DNA of 64,000 nt from Streptomyces sp. NBC_00247 (GTDB lineage Bacteria; Actinomycetota; Actinomycetes; Streptomycetales; Streptomycetaceae). The stretch spans positions 1,922,001-1,986,000 of the forward strand of contig NZ_CP108093.1 in the NCBI RefSeq assembly GCF_036188265.1. The letters are read 5' to 3'. Numbering within the stretch: position 1 is the first letter of the stretch; every line of letters starts with the position of its first letter. The notes under the pieces are model-generated. The model had not been told where the DNA came from and searched no databases. It worked only from the letters and a program-made list of their open reading frames with translations. A program made the translations under genes and the position numbers. Shown here piece by piece: positions 29,883-37,849 of the stretch.

Positions 29883-31202
29883 CTACTCGGCCGCGGGCCC
29901 GTGCCGCAGGACGGGGAGTTCCTGGTGGCCGTTGGAGATGAAGGACCTCACGGGGCGCAGGGACGACGACGGTACGGCGAGGTGGAGTCCGGGGAACCGG
30001 GCGAAGAGCGCGGAGAGGGCCGTCGCGCCCTCCATCCTGGCGAGGGGCGCCCCGATGCAGTGGTGGACGCCGTACCCGAAGGCCAGGTGGTCGCGGCGGG
30101 TGGCCCGGGTCAGGTCGAACAGGCCGGCGTCCGGTCCGTGCACGCCCTCGTCGCGGCCCGCCCCGGCGACGGCCATCACGAGGGCGTCGCCCTTCGGCAC
30201 GACCACGTCGCCGAGGTCGAGGTCCTCGACGGCGTACCGGAGCATGAGGTTCGCGGCGGCCGGCTCCCAGCGCAGGGTCTCCTCGACCGCGTCGGCCCAC
30301 TCGGCCTTGCCGGTGCGGATCAGGTCGAGCTGCTCGGGGTGGGTGAGCAGCGCGTGGACGGCGTGGTCGATCAGGTTGATGGTGGTCTCGTACCCGGCCG
30401 ACAGGAAGTGGACGAGGGTGTCGAGGAGTTCCTGGTCCTCCAGGGGGTCCGGTGCGCCGGTGGCGAGTTGCTCGCGCTGGATGGCGACCAGGGCGCTGGT
30501 GAGGTCGTCGCCGGGGGTCTCCCGCTTGACGGCGACGAGTTCGTGGAGGATGCCGTACAGCTCCCCGGCGTGGACGCGGACCTCCTCGGCCGGGGTCGCC
30601 GTGCTGAACAGGGCGTCGAACAGGGTGCAGAGCCGGTCGCGGCTGGCCAGGGTCACGCCGAACAGTTCGCAGATCAGGCGCGCGGGCAGCGGTCCGGCGT
30701 ACCGGGCGCGCAGGTCCACCGGTTCGCCCTCGGGCAACGCCTCGATCTCGTCGAGCAGTTCCTCCGCGATCCGGGAGACGACGGGTGCGAGGGCCTTGGT
30801 GCGGTGGGCGGTGAAGGCGCCGGAGACGAGCTTGCGCAGCCGGGTGTGGGCGGGGCCGTACGCCGTGAACATGCTGCGTATGGAGACCCACAGGGCCAGT
30901 GACCAGTCGGGCCCGACCTCGCCGTCGATCCAGGCGGGCCAGTGCTGGGCGGCGTCCTTGGAGACGGCCGGGGAGGTGAGCAGCCGGGTGATGACCGCCG
31001 GGTCGGCGACGGCCCAGGCAGGGACGCCCTCCGGCAGTTCGATCCGGGTGGCCGAGCCGCCCGCGCGGATGCGGGCGGCCTCGCCCTGGATGTCGGTACC
31101 TGCCGGGTCGAGCCGGAACGGGCAGCGCGCGGCGGGGCCGGCGGCGGGCTCGGAGGGGGTGGCGGGGGCGGCGGCGACGACGTCGCCGTGGTTCGTGTGC
31201 AT
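29883..31202 (-). CDS. Cytochrome P450
   Basis: This 439-residue soluble bacterial P450 has the I-helix motif FLSAGYETTINL, the K-helix ExxR in ETLRWEP and the heme-cysteine loop FGYGVHHCIGAPLARMEG. The start MHTNHGDVVA at 31202 has AGGAAAGAG upstream. The longer frame to 31409 is produced by the neighbouring tandem repeat. No ferredoxin gene is adjacent. Its place beside the AfsA/ScbR genes suggests a role in tailoring the signal or a linked product, but this is only inference. Confidence 0.93.
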   Translation of the reverse strand: MHTNHGDVVAAAPATPSEPAAGPAARCPFRLDPAGTDIQGEAARIRAGGSATRIELPEGVPAWAVADPAVITRLLTSPAVSKDAAQHWPAWIDGEVGPDWSLALWVSIRSMFTAYGPAHTRLRKLVSGAFTAHRTKALAPVVSRIAEELLDEIEALPEGEPVDLRARYAGPLPARLICELFGVTLASRDRLCTLFDALFSTATPAEEVRVHAGELYGILHELVAVKRETPGDDLTSALVAIQREQLATGAPDPLEDQELLDTLVHFLSAGYETTINLIDHAVHALLTHPEQLDLIRTGKAEWADAVEETLRWEPAAANLMLRYAVEDLDLGDVVVPKGDALVMAVAGAGRDEGVHGPDAGLFDLTRATRRDHLAFGYGVHHCIGAPLARMEGATALSALFARFPGLHLAVPSSSLRPVRSFISNGHQELPVLRHGPAAE

Positions 31203-31308
31203 CGTGTGTCTCTTTCCTGGACGGCTCGTGCCTGTCTGGACATTGGCCGCAGAGACGGTTCTTCGGCAAGCGGAGGAAGGTATCGATTTTCCGGCCGTCG
31301 CCCCGGAG

Positions 31309-31462
31309 GCGGTACGGGCATGCCCCCGAGGCGGTACGGACACGCCCCGGAGGCGGTACGGGCATGCCCCCGAAGCGGTACGGACACGCCCCGGAGGCGG
31401 TACGGGCATGCCCCCGAAGCGGTACGGACACGCCCCGGAGGCGGTACGGGCATGCCCCCGGG
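31309..31462. repeat. Tandem array of seven 22-bp units
   Basis: Seven units, each starting GCGGTACGG, alternate between type A (GGCATGCCCCCGA after that start) and type B (ACACGCCCCGGAG), giving a 44-bp higher period A-B-A-B-A-B-A. Differences between copies are only one or two bases, so the array is young or homogenised. It lies between the P450 start and the glyA stop. No spacers occur, so it is not CRISPR. Confidence 0.9.
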
Positions 31463-31473
31463 CCCGTACCGCC
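31440..31473. terminator. Hairpin closing the 22-bp array, probable glyA terminator
   Basis: GGCGGTACGGG from the last unit pairs exactly with CCCGTACCGCC just outside the array, giving an 11-bp stem 15 nt after the glyA stop. It would terminate glyA transcription on the minus strand. Confidence 0.6.
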
Positions 31474-31487
31474 TCCGTGCCCGGCTG

Positions 31488-32777
31488 TCAGGCGAGCGGC
31501 AGGCCCGGCGCCGGGTGGGCGTCCGTCAACTCCTTGACCTCGGCCCGGACCCGGGCGACGACGGCCTCGTCGCCGGTGCGCGCCGCGGCGACCACGGTGT
31601 CGATCCAGGCCGCCACGTCCGCCATCGCGGAGGCCGGGATGCCGCGCGTGGTGAGGGCGGGGGTGCCGATGCGGATGCCGGACGGGTCGAAGGGCTTGCG
31701 GGTGTCGTACGGCACGGAGTTGTGGTTCACCACGATCCCCGCCCGGTCCAGCGCCTTGGCGGCGGTCTTGCCCGGCACGTCCTTGTTGGTGAGGTCGATC
31801 AGGAGGAGGTGGTTGTCGGTGCCGCCGGAGACCAGGTCGAAGCCCCGGCCGGCCAGTTCCTCGCCGAGGAGGCGGGCGTTCGCGACCACCTGGTGGGCGT
31901 AGCCGGAGAATTCCGGGCGGGCGGCCTCACCGAGCGCGACCGCGATGGCGGCGGTGGTCTGGTTGTGCGGACCGCCCTGCAGGCCCGGGAAGACCGCCCG
32001 GTCGAGGGCGCGCGCGTGCTCGGCGGTGCTGAGCAGCATCGCGCCGCGCGGCCCGCGCAACGTCTTGTGCGTGGTGGTGGAGACGACGTCCGCGTACGGG
32101 GCGGGCGAAGGGTGCGCTCCGCCGGCGACCAGCCCGGCGATGTGGGCGATGTCGGCGACCAGCACGGCCCCGGTCTCGCGGGCGATCTCGGCGAAGCCCG
32201 CGAAGTCGATGGTGCGGGGCACGGCCGTACCGCCGCAGAAGATCACCTTGGGGCGTTCGGCGAGGGCCAGGTCGCGGACCTCGTCCAGATCGATCCGCCC
32301 GGTGTCGCGCCGCACGCCGTAACGCACCCCGCGGAACCAGGTGCCGGTGGCGGAGACGTCCCAGCCGTGGGTGAGGTGGCCGCCCATCGGCAGGCCCATG
32401 CCGAGGACGGTGTCGCCGGGTGCGCAGAACGCCAGGTAGACGGCGAGGTTGGCGGGGGAACCCGAGTACGGCTGCACGTTGGCGTGCGCCATGCCGAAGA
32501 CGGCCTTGGCGCGCTCCACGGCCAGTGTCTCGACCTGGTCGACGACCTGCTGGCCCTCGTAGTAGCGGCGGCCGGGATAGCCCTCGGAGTACTTGTTCTG
32601 GAGAACGGTGCCGGAAGCCTCCAGCACGGCGGCGGAGACGTAGTTCTCGCTGGCGATCATCCGCAGGGTGTCGGCCTGCAGCCGCTCCTCCGCGTCGATC
32701 AGCCCGGCGAGTTCGGGATCGGAGGCGGCGAGCGCCGGTCGGGTGGCGGTTTCCAGAACGGGTGCGGGTGCGGTCAC
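31488..32777 (-). CDS. glyA: Serine hydroxymethyltransferase
   Basis: This 429-residue PLP enzyme interconverts serine and glycine with tetrahydrofolate, the main one-carbon source. The PLP lysine is in VVSTTTHKTLRGPRGAML at about residues 230-247. SENYVSAAVLEASG, NKYSEGYPGRRYYEGQQ and GHLTHGWDVS complete the substrate site. The start is a GTG at 32777 (TAPAPVLETA) with GGGAGAGTCTC upstream. It is intact, unlike the second glyA at 9658-10563, and within this window is the only functional copy. Confidence 0.96.
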   Translation of the reverse strand: MTAPAPVLETATRPALAASDPELAGLIDAEERLQADTLRMIASENYVSAAVLEASGTVLQNKYSEGYPGRRYYEGQQVVDQVETLAVERAKAVFGMAHANVQPYSGSPANLAVYLAFCAPGDTVLGMGLPMGGHLTHGWDVSATGTWFRGVRYGVRRDTGRIDLDEVRDLALAERPKVIFCGGTAVPRTIDFAGFAEIARETGAVLVADIAHIAGLVAGGAHPSPAPYADVVSTTTHKTLRGPRGAMLLSTAEHARALDRAVFPGLQGGPHNQTTAAIAVALGEAARPEFSGYAHQVVANARLLGEELAGRGFDLVSGGTDNHLLLIDLTNKDVPGKTAAKALDRAGIVVNHNSVPYDTRKPFDPSGIRIGTPALTTRGIPASAMADVAAWIDTVVAAARTGDEAVVARVRAEVKELTDAHPAPGLPLA

Positions 32778-33079
32778 GAGACTCTCCCGGGTCGGCCGCG
32801 TCGTGCGGCATGGACCCGGATGCCCAGGCGGACGGCCCTCCGGCGGTGGTCCTCCGGCTGGGCCGTGTCCGACGGTTCCCGCCGGGCGGGCGGTGTCGGC
32901 CATGACCTGGGCCGGAGCGTGCCGCTCCCTCGTGGTCGGTTCCACGCAACGCCCCGGGGGCGCACGCCAGTCGCGGCACGTACGACGGTACCCGCTCGGC
33001 GCGGTGCGCGCCCGTGACTTCCATGGAAGGGCGCCGGCGTGCACCCTTCCGTACCGCGACGGTCCGGCCGGACTTTCAC

Positions 33080-33094
33080 TACGAGCGTTGCGTA
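33080..33094. promoter_or_regulatory. Putative TetR operator 1
   Basis: The sequence TACGAGCGTTGCGTA has the outer dyad TACG/CGTA around 7 bp. It lies 42 bp from a second site of the same form upstream of the TetR gene. Confidence 0.45.
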
Positions 33095-33121
33095 ATGCCG
33101 CGCGCGGCGCTACTTTCATTT

Positions 33122-33136
33122 TACGAAACGGTCGTA
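33122..33136. promoter_or_regulatory. Putative TetR operator 2
   Basis: The sequence TACGAAACGGTCGTA has perfect arms TACGA/TCGTA around 5 bp, about 17 bp upstream of the TetR start codon. Together with the site at 33080 it suggests autoregulation by the TetR protein. Confidence 0.5.
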
Positions 33137-33153
33137 GCGAAAAGGGAGAGGCC

Positions 33154-33765
33154 ATGGAACCGGCAGTCCGGCGCGGTCGGCCGCGCAGTGAAGCGGCGGA
33201 CGCCCGCATCACCGGCGCAGCCATGGAGCTGCTGCTCGAACGCGGTTACGACGCCTTGTCGGTCGAAGAGGTAGCGGTGAAGGCCGGGGTCGCCAAGACC
33301 ACGCTGTACCGGCGATGGCCCACCAAGGACCACCTCGTCGTCGCCGTCGTGGCGCGGATGCAGGACGAGGTCCCCGTCGGGTACCGGGGTGACGTGCGTG
33401 CCGATCTCACGCGCTACCTCGACGCGATCGTCGAGGGCCTCGACCGGATGCGGCTCGCCGGGCGTCCCGCGACGTCCGGGGACACCTCCGCCGGGCTCGT
33501 CGCGGAGGTCGCCGCCGCCGCCGCGCGCCACGCGGACATCGGCTCCGCGGTGCGGGCCATGTTCGTCCGGCGCAACGCCTTGGTGCTCCAGCTCATCGAA
33601 GAGGCCCGGGATGCCGGGGAGTTGCGCGAGGACGTGGAGCCCGAGGTGCTCTTCGACCAGTTGGCCGGTGCGCTGTACTACCGGCTGCTCATCACCGGTC
33701 GCCCCCTCGACACCGCGTATGTCGGCCGACTCGTGGCCGGCGTGCTGCGGGGTGCGGCCTCCTGA
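33154..33765 (+). CDS. TetR/AcrR-family transcriptional regulator
   Basis: This 203-residue protein has an N-terminal HTH (ITGAAMELLLERGYDALSVE followed by EVAVKAGVAKTTLYRRWPTK) and a C-terminal ligand domain of the TetR_C type. GGGAGAGGCC precedes the ATG. It is followed by an SRPBCC-domain gene, separated by a strong hairpin, suggesting that the pair forms one attenuated unit. Confidence 0.92.
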   Translation: MEPAVRRGRPRSEAADARITGAAMELLLERGYDALSVEEVAVKAGVAKTTLYRRWPTKDHLVVAVVARMQDEVPVGYRGDVRADLTRYLDAIVEGLDRMRLAGRPATSGDTSAGLVAEVAAAAARHADIGSAVRAMFVRRNALVLQLIEEARDAGELREDVEPEVLFDQLAGALYYRLLITGRPLDTAYVGRLVAGVLRGAAS

Positions 33766-33778
33766 GGCCGCACCCCGC
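33747..33778 (+). terminator. Perfect 14-bp hairpin over the tetR stop codon
   Basis: GCGGGGTGCGGCCT and AGGCCGCACCCCGC pair exactly around the loop CCTG. The TGA stop of the TetR gene lies in the loop and the first base of the right arm. It is a terminator or attenuator between tetR and the SRPBCC gene; there is no T tract. Confidence 0.7.
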
Positions 33779-33818
33779 GGGACCCACCCAGTAACCACTG
33801 ACGAGAGGAAGTCCGACG

Positions 33819-34418
33819 ATGGCCACCGCCTTACCGTCCACGCCCACCCGCACTCCCCCGGTTCCCGCTGCCGCCCGGCGCCGCAGGCGTCGCGTACTCC
33901 TCGGGGCCGGGGCGGCGCTCGTCGCCCTGCTCGGCGGATACACGGCGTGGAGCAATACCCACCCCGTGCGGCTGACCGCTTCCATCGAGATCGAGGCGTC
34001 GTCCAGCGAGGTCTGGCACGTGCTGACCGGTTTCTCCGCCTATCCGCAGTGGAACCCGTTCATGACCTCGACGGAGGTGACCTCGCAGGGCGGCCTCCTC
34101 GAAGAGGGCGCGACCCTGCGCACCGTGATGCACGACAGGACCGGGGACACCGTCTTCACGCCGGAGCTCCTGACCGTCGAACCGGGCCGGGAGCTGCGCT
34201 GGCTGGGGAAGACGGGGCCCGGCTGGATCGCGGACGGGGAGCACCGGTTCGTCATCGACGAGATCGGGGGCGGTCGGGTCCGCCTCACGCAGAGCGAGGC
34301 GTTCACCGGGGTCGCGGTGCCGTTCGTGGAAGGGCAGTTGAGGTCGGACACGCTGCCGCAGTTCCGTGCGATGAACGAGGCACTGGCGCGGCGGGCCGAG
34401 GCAGCGGCGCGCGAGTGA
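33819..34418 (+). CDS. Membrane-anchored SRPBCC-domain protein
   Basis: In this 199-residue protein a basic stretch (RRRRRR) precedes one hydrophobic segment at about residues 26-44 (VLLGAGAALVALLGGYTAW). An SRPBCC (START-like) domain follows, with IEIEASSSEVWHVLTGFSAY and PQWNPFMTSTE. These domains hold hydrophobic ligands. GAGAGGAAGTCCGACG lies upstream of the ATG. As it follows a TetR gene, it may act on the compound that the regulator senses. No catalytic motif can be assigned. Confidence 0.82.
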   Translation: MATALPSTPTRTPPVPAAARRRRRRVLLGAGAALVALLGGYTAWSNTHPVRLTASIEIEASSSEVWHVLTGFSAYPQWNPFMTSTEVTSQGGLLEEGATLRTVMHDRTGDTVFTPELLTVEPGRELRWLGKTGPGWIADGEHRFVIDEIGGGRVRLTQSEAFTGVAVPFVEGQLRSDTLPQFRAMNEALARRAEAAARE

Positions 34419-34614
34419 GGCGCCCCACCCCCGCCCCCGCCCCCCACGGCCTCGCCCGGTTCCCGCACACCACGTCACGGCCCGCGAAGATCATTTCGCC
34501 GTGAATCCCCGGGTACCGCCCGCACCGTGATGAACCGTCCGGTTCGCGCGTGGACGGGGGTGGAAACGGGAAAGATGGGGGGTGACCGAGACGGCTCGAC
34601 GGTGGGGGGACCGT

Positions 34615-36447
34615 ATGGAGTCCGAAGAGGGACGCGCACACCCGTACGACGGCGCTCCGGCGCCCGGAGCGGGGTCGGGGCCGGGGCCGGGTCCAGGAGC
34701 GGCCGGACCGGGTCCCGGTCCGGCCGCCGCCCGGGACACCGGCCCGGCAGGGTCGGGCGGACCGACAGGCCCGGATGGGCCCACGGACGCGCCGCCGCCT
34801 CCACCCGGGCCGCCGGTCGTGCCGCCACCCCCGCTTCCCCCCGCGCCTCCTCTGCCGCCGTTCGCCGCGCCGCCCTCTCCGGCCGGCCCCGTCGGCCCGC
34901 CGCCGCCGGGTGCCGGGCTGCGCGCCGCCGCGGCGGGGCTGCTCAGCCTCAGCGGCCTCGGGCTCGGTCATCTGCTCGTCCGCCGCTGGTTCCGCGCCGC
35001 CCTCTGCCTGACGGCGACGGGGCTGCTGCTGCTCGCGGTCCTGCCCGCCGAGCCCGACGGGGTCTCCGGCGGGCTGCTCGTCGCGTACCTCGTGGTGCTC
35101 GTCCTGGCCGCGCTCGACGCGGCCAGGATCGCCCGGCGCACCGCGGTCGCCGGCTCCTGGCGGCCGGTGGTCGCCGCCGTGCTCGGACTGGTGCTGCTGG
35201 CCGTTCCGGTGGGCGGGGTCGCGCTCTACGGCTCCGCGCGCGACGAGGCGGTCCAGAAGATGCTGCTCGACCGGCTGGAGAAGGCCGACCGGGCGGTCGC
35301 CGCGGCGGACGGCCAGTCCTTCACCACGGCGAAGGCGGGATACGGCAAGGCTTTCGCCGCCTACCGCGACCTGGGCGAGAAGCACGCGGATTCCCGCGCG
35401 GGCAAGCAGGTTCCGGACCGGCTGAAGTCCTACTACGAGGCGGTCGCCGCCCCGTACGCCGAGAAGGACTACTGCATGGCGCTGGAGCCGTTGCGCTACC
35501 TGCGCACCCTTCCGAAGGCCGCCGGCGCCGAGCTGCTGGGCGAGCTCGCGAAGTGGCCCGACGAACCGCTCGCCGAGTCCCTCTACGCGTGCGGGATCTC
35601 GGCGTTCGGCACCGTGGGCGCAGACATCACGTCCGCGTCCGGCGGGGCCGAACTGGGCGAGCTGCTGCGGACGTTCCCCGAATCGGCCGCCGCGCGGAAG
35701 GTGGCCCCGGCCGTCGACGCGCGGATCGCCGAGGAGACCGCGAAGCTGGCCGGAGGGGAGCCGTGCACGGTGACGGAGACCCTGCGCGGCATGAGCGGGA
35801 CCGTCGGCGCACTGACCGGGGACGACCTCGACGCCTCGGCCGCCCGCGCGGACCAGGGCGTCCAGGACGGGGTGTACGCCTGCGGGGTGGACCAGTTCCG
35901 CGAGAAGGAGTTCAGCGAGGCGCGCACCACGCTGACCGGGTTCTCCGACACGTACAAGGACGACGACCGGCGCGGGCAGGCGCGGAACATCGCGATAGCC
36001 GCCGAGATCGCGGAGGACCGGCCCGAAGCCGGGAACAAGCTGCCGCCCGCGAAGCGTCCGGGCGGTGCCACGATGGAGCTGGTCATCAGCAACGACGCCC
36101 CCAACGGGGTGGAGGTGCTCTACACCGGCCCGGTCACCGGCAGCGTCACGCTGAAGGCGTGCGGGAGCTGCGGGCGGTACGACAGCACGACCGCCGGGAA
36201 CCGGAACGCCTGCAAGGCGAGCGGGAAGAGTTACCCGAAGGCCCGGTTGCGGCTGCCCGCCGGTGACTACCACTTCCTGTACAAGCACGAGACCGGTTCG
36301 AGCGTGGACAACTACGCGGACGGTTCGACGATCGAGCCCGGGTACACCTACACCTCGTGCACCTACGTCGTCGAGCAGGACGACCCCTACGGACTGGATC
36401 TGCCCTCGCTGGACCTGCCCTCGATCGACCCGGACGACATCGCCTGA
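34615..36447 (+). CDS. Proline/glycine-rich four-helix membrane protein with large Cys-containing domain
   Basis: I do not recognise this 610-residue protein. Residues 1-100 are a disordered Pro/Gly tract (GPGPGPG, PPPPGPP). Four hydrophobic segments lie at about 104-121, 127-144, 152-170 and 184-204. The remaining 400 residues are Ala/Glu-rich and helical, like tetratricopeptide-type repeats. They contain paired cysteines (DYCMALEP, LYACGISAF, EPCTVTE, VYACGVDQF). A terminal beta-like domain has KACGSCGRYDST and SCTYVVEQ. The ATG at 34615 has GGGGGGA upstream; a GTG at 34582 is the alternative. Confidence 0.7.
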   Translation: MESEEGRAHPYDGAPAPGAGSGPGPGPGAAGPGPGPAAARDTGPAGSGGPTGPDGPTDAPPPPPGPPVVPPPPLPPAPPLPPFAAPPSPAGPVGPPPPGAGLRAAAAGLLSLSGLGLGHLLVRRWFRAALCLTATGLLLLAVLPAEPDGVSGGLLVAYLVVLVLAALDAARIARRTAVAGSWRPVVAAVLGLVLLAVPVGGVALYGSARDEAVQKMLLDRLEKADRAVAAADGQSFTTAKAGYGKAFAAYRDLGEKHADSRAGKQVPDRLKSYYEAVAAPYAEKDYCMALEPLRYLRTLPKAAGAELLGELAKWPDEPLAESLYACGISAFGTVGADITSASGGAELGELLRTFPESAAARKVAPAVDARIAEETAKLAGGEPCTVTETLRGMSGTVGALTGDDLDASAARADQGVQDGVYACGVDQFREKEFSEARTTLTGFSDTYKDDDRRGQARNIAIAAEIAEDRPEAGNKLPPAKRPGGATMELVISNDAPNGVEVLYTGPVTGSVTLKACGSCGRYDSTTAGNRNACKASGKSYPKARLRLPAGDYHFLYKHETGSSVDNYADGSTIEPGYTYTSCTYVVEQDDPYGLDLPSLDLPSIDPDDIA

Positions 36448-36452
36448 CCCTC

Positions 36453-36488
36453 CCCGCCCCGCCGTACGTGCCCGTACGGCGGGGCGGG
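36453..36488. terminator. Bidirectional terminator between convergent genes
   Basis: CCCGCCCCGCCGTACG and CGTACGGCGGGGCGGG form a perfect 16-bp stem with the 4-nt loop TGCC. It lies between the membrane-protein gene and ku, which converge. Confidence 0.85.
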
Positions 36489-36524
36489 CCCGGCGCCCAG
36501 CGCGGGCGGGTGGCGGGCAGGCCT

Positions 36525-37721
36525 TCAGGCGGACGAGCGTGAACCCCGCCCGCCCGAAGCGCTCCGGGGCGCCGCGGTCTTCTTCGCGGTGGCCTTCTTC
36601 GCGGGGCTCTTCTTCGCGGCGGCCCCCTTCCCGGTGGTTCCCGTCGCGGTCTTCGTCCCGGTCGTCTTCTTCGCGGGGCTCTTCTTCCCGGTCGCCTTCT
36701 TCGCGGTCGACTTGTGCGCCGCCGGCTTCTGCCCGTCCTTCGCCCCCGCCCCGCCGGTGGACCTCCCGCCGGTGGACTTCTTCGCCCCGGTCTCCTTGGG
36801 CCGTGACTTCCCGGAGTCCTGGCCGGCCGAGCGGGACACCGTCTTGCCGGTCGGCGTGCGGCGCGTGGACCGCCCGATGGGGTGGACGTCCGCCACCTGG
36901 CCGTCTCCCCCGGCCTCTTCGCGGCCGCCCGCGCCCTCCGTGTCCTCCCGCGATTCCTTCGCCGCGCGGACGCTCTTCTCCAGAGCCGCGACCAGGTCGA
37001 TGACCTTGCCCCCGGTGTCCGTCTCCTCAGCGGGTTCCAGCGGCTCGCCCGCCGCCTTCGCCGCGACCAGCTCCTCCACCGCCTCGCGGTAGTCGTCGTG
37101 GAGGGTGTCCAGGTCCACCCCGCCGAGGGTGTCCATCAGCGCGTCTGCCAGGTCGAGTTCGGCGTCGCGCACCTTGGTCCCGGCGTCCGGCACGACGTCC
37201 TCCGGCGATCTGAGCTCGTCCGGCCAGAGGAGCCCGTGCATCACGATGACGTCCTCGGTCACCCGCAGCATCCCGAGCCGCTCGCGCCCCCGCAGCGCGA
37301 ACTTGGCGACCGCGACCTTCTCGCTGCGCTTCAGCGCCTCGCGCAGCAGGGTGTACGGCTTCCCGGCGGGGATCCCGTTCGCGGCGAGGTAGTAGGCGCT
37401 CTCCATCTGGAGCGGGTCGATCCGCGAGGACGGGACGAAGCCGAGGATCTCGATCGTCTTGTTCGTCGGGAGCGGGAGCGAGGCGAGGTCCTCGTCGGTG
37501 ATCGGGATGAGGGTGCCGTCCGCGTCCTCGTACGCCTTGCCGGTCTCGGCGGAGGTCACCTCCTCCTCGTCGACCTCGCAGACCTTGCGGTAGCGGATGC
37601 GGCCCCCGTCGGTGAGGTGGACCTGACGGAAGGAGACGGAGTGGTTCTCGGTGGCGTTCATCAGTTTGACCGGGATGCTGACCAGCCCGAACGAGATCGC
37701 GCCGTTCCAGATGGACCTCAT
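36525..37721 (-). CDS. ku: Ku homodimer protein for non-homologous end joining
   Basis: This 398-residue protein begins MRSIWNGAISFGLVSIPVKL, the signature start of bacterial Ku, with KVCEVDEEEV and YYLAANGIPAGKPYTLLREAL in the beta-barrel core. From about residue 250 a long low-complexity tail rich in Lys, Ala, Thr and Pro (KKSPAKKATAKK) resembles histone H1 and is typical of actinobacterial Ku, where it adds DNA contacts. A GTG at 37730 with AAGGAG upstream would add three residues. It diverges from the LigD polymerase gene, its usual partner. Confidence 0.95.
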   Translation of the reverse strand: MRSIWNGAISFGLVSIPVKLMNATENHSVSFRQVHLTDGGRIRYRKVCEVDEEEVTSAETGKAYEDADGTLIPITDEDLASLPLPTNKTIEILGFVPSSRIDPLQMESAYYLAANGIPAGKPYTLLREALKRSEKVAVAKFALRGRERLGMLRVTEDVIVMHGLLWPDELRSPEDVVPDAGTKVRDAELDLADALMDTLGGVDLDTLHDDYREAVEELVAAKAAGEPLEPAEETDTGGKVIDLVAALEKSVRAAKESREDTEGAGGREEAGGDGQVADVHPIGRSTRRTPTGKTVSRSAGQDSGKSRPKETGAKKSTGGRSTGGAGAKDGQKPAAHKSTAKKATGKKSPAKKTTGTKTATGTTGKGAAAKKSPAKKATAKKTAAPRSASGGRGSRSSA

Positions 37722-37849
37722 GGAACTCACTCTCCGGCTCCTTCCGGGACCATGCCGAGGTGCCTTGCGGACCGCCGAAGCCGCGCGGCCCGGCGGCCAC
37801 CTTTACGGCCGTTTCGCACACTTCATCCGATTCGTGTGATTCTTATCGT
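37722..37849. promoter_or_regulatory. Divergent ku-ligD promoter region
   Basis: This 128-bp gap serves both repair genes. Near the ligD side a dyad, CACAC/GTGTG, spaced by 12 bp (37817-37838), overlaps the AT-rich stretch TTCTTATCG immediately before the ligD ATG. No ribosome binding site precedes that ATG. Confidence 0.4.

Larger units (their letters stand above)
32778..33153. other. Divergent glyA-tetR intergenic region
   Basis: The 376 bp separate divergent glyA and TetR genes. The tetR-proximal part is AT-richer and holds two TACG-N7-CGTA dyads. I looked for a riboswitch-like fold upstream of glyA and recognised none. Confidence 0.4.

Noticed and set aside
31202..31453. Long N-terminal extension of the P450 with a repeated peptide (G-A-C-P-Y-R type)
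   Set aside because: The extension is a translation of the tandem array; the P450 has a normal start at 31202.
31309..31462. CRISPR array
   Set aside because: The 22-bp units are contiguous without unique spacers, and no cas gene is near.
32778..33153. Riboswitch upstream of glyA
   Set aside because: I could not find a recognisable aptamer core; the conserved-looking dyads belong to the tetR side.
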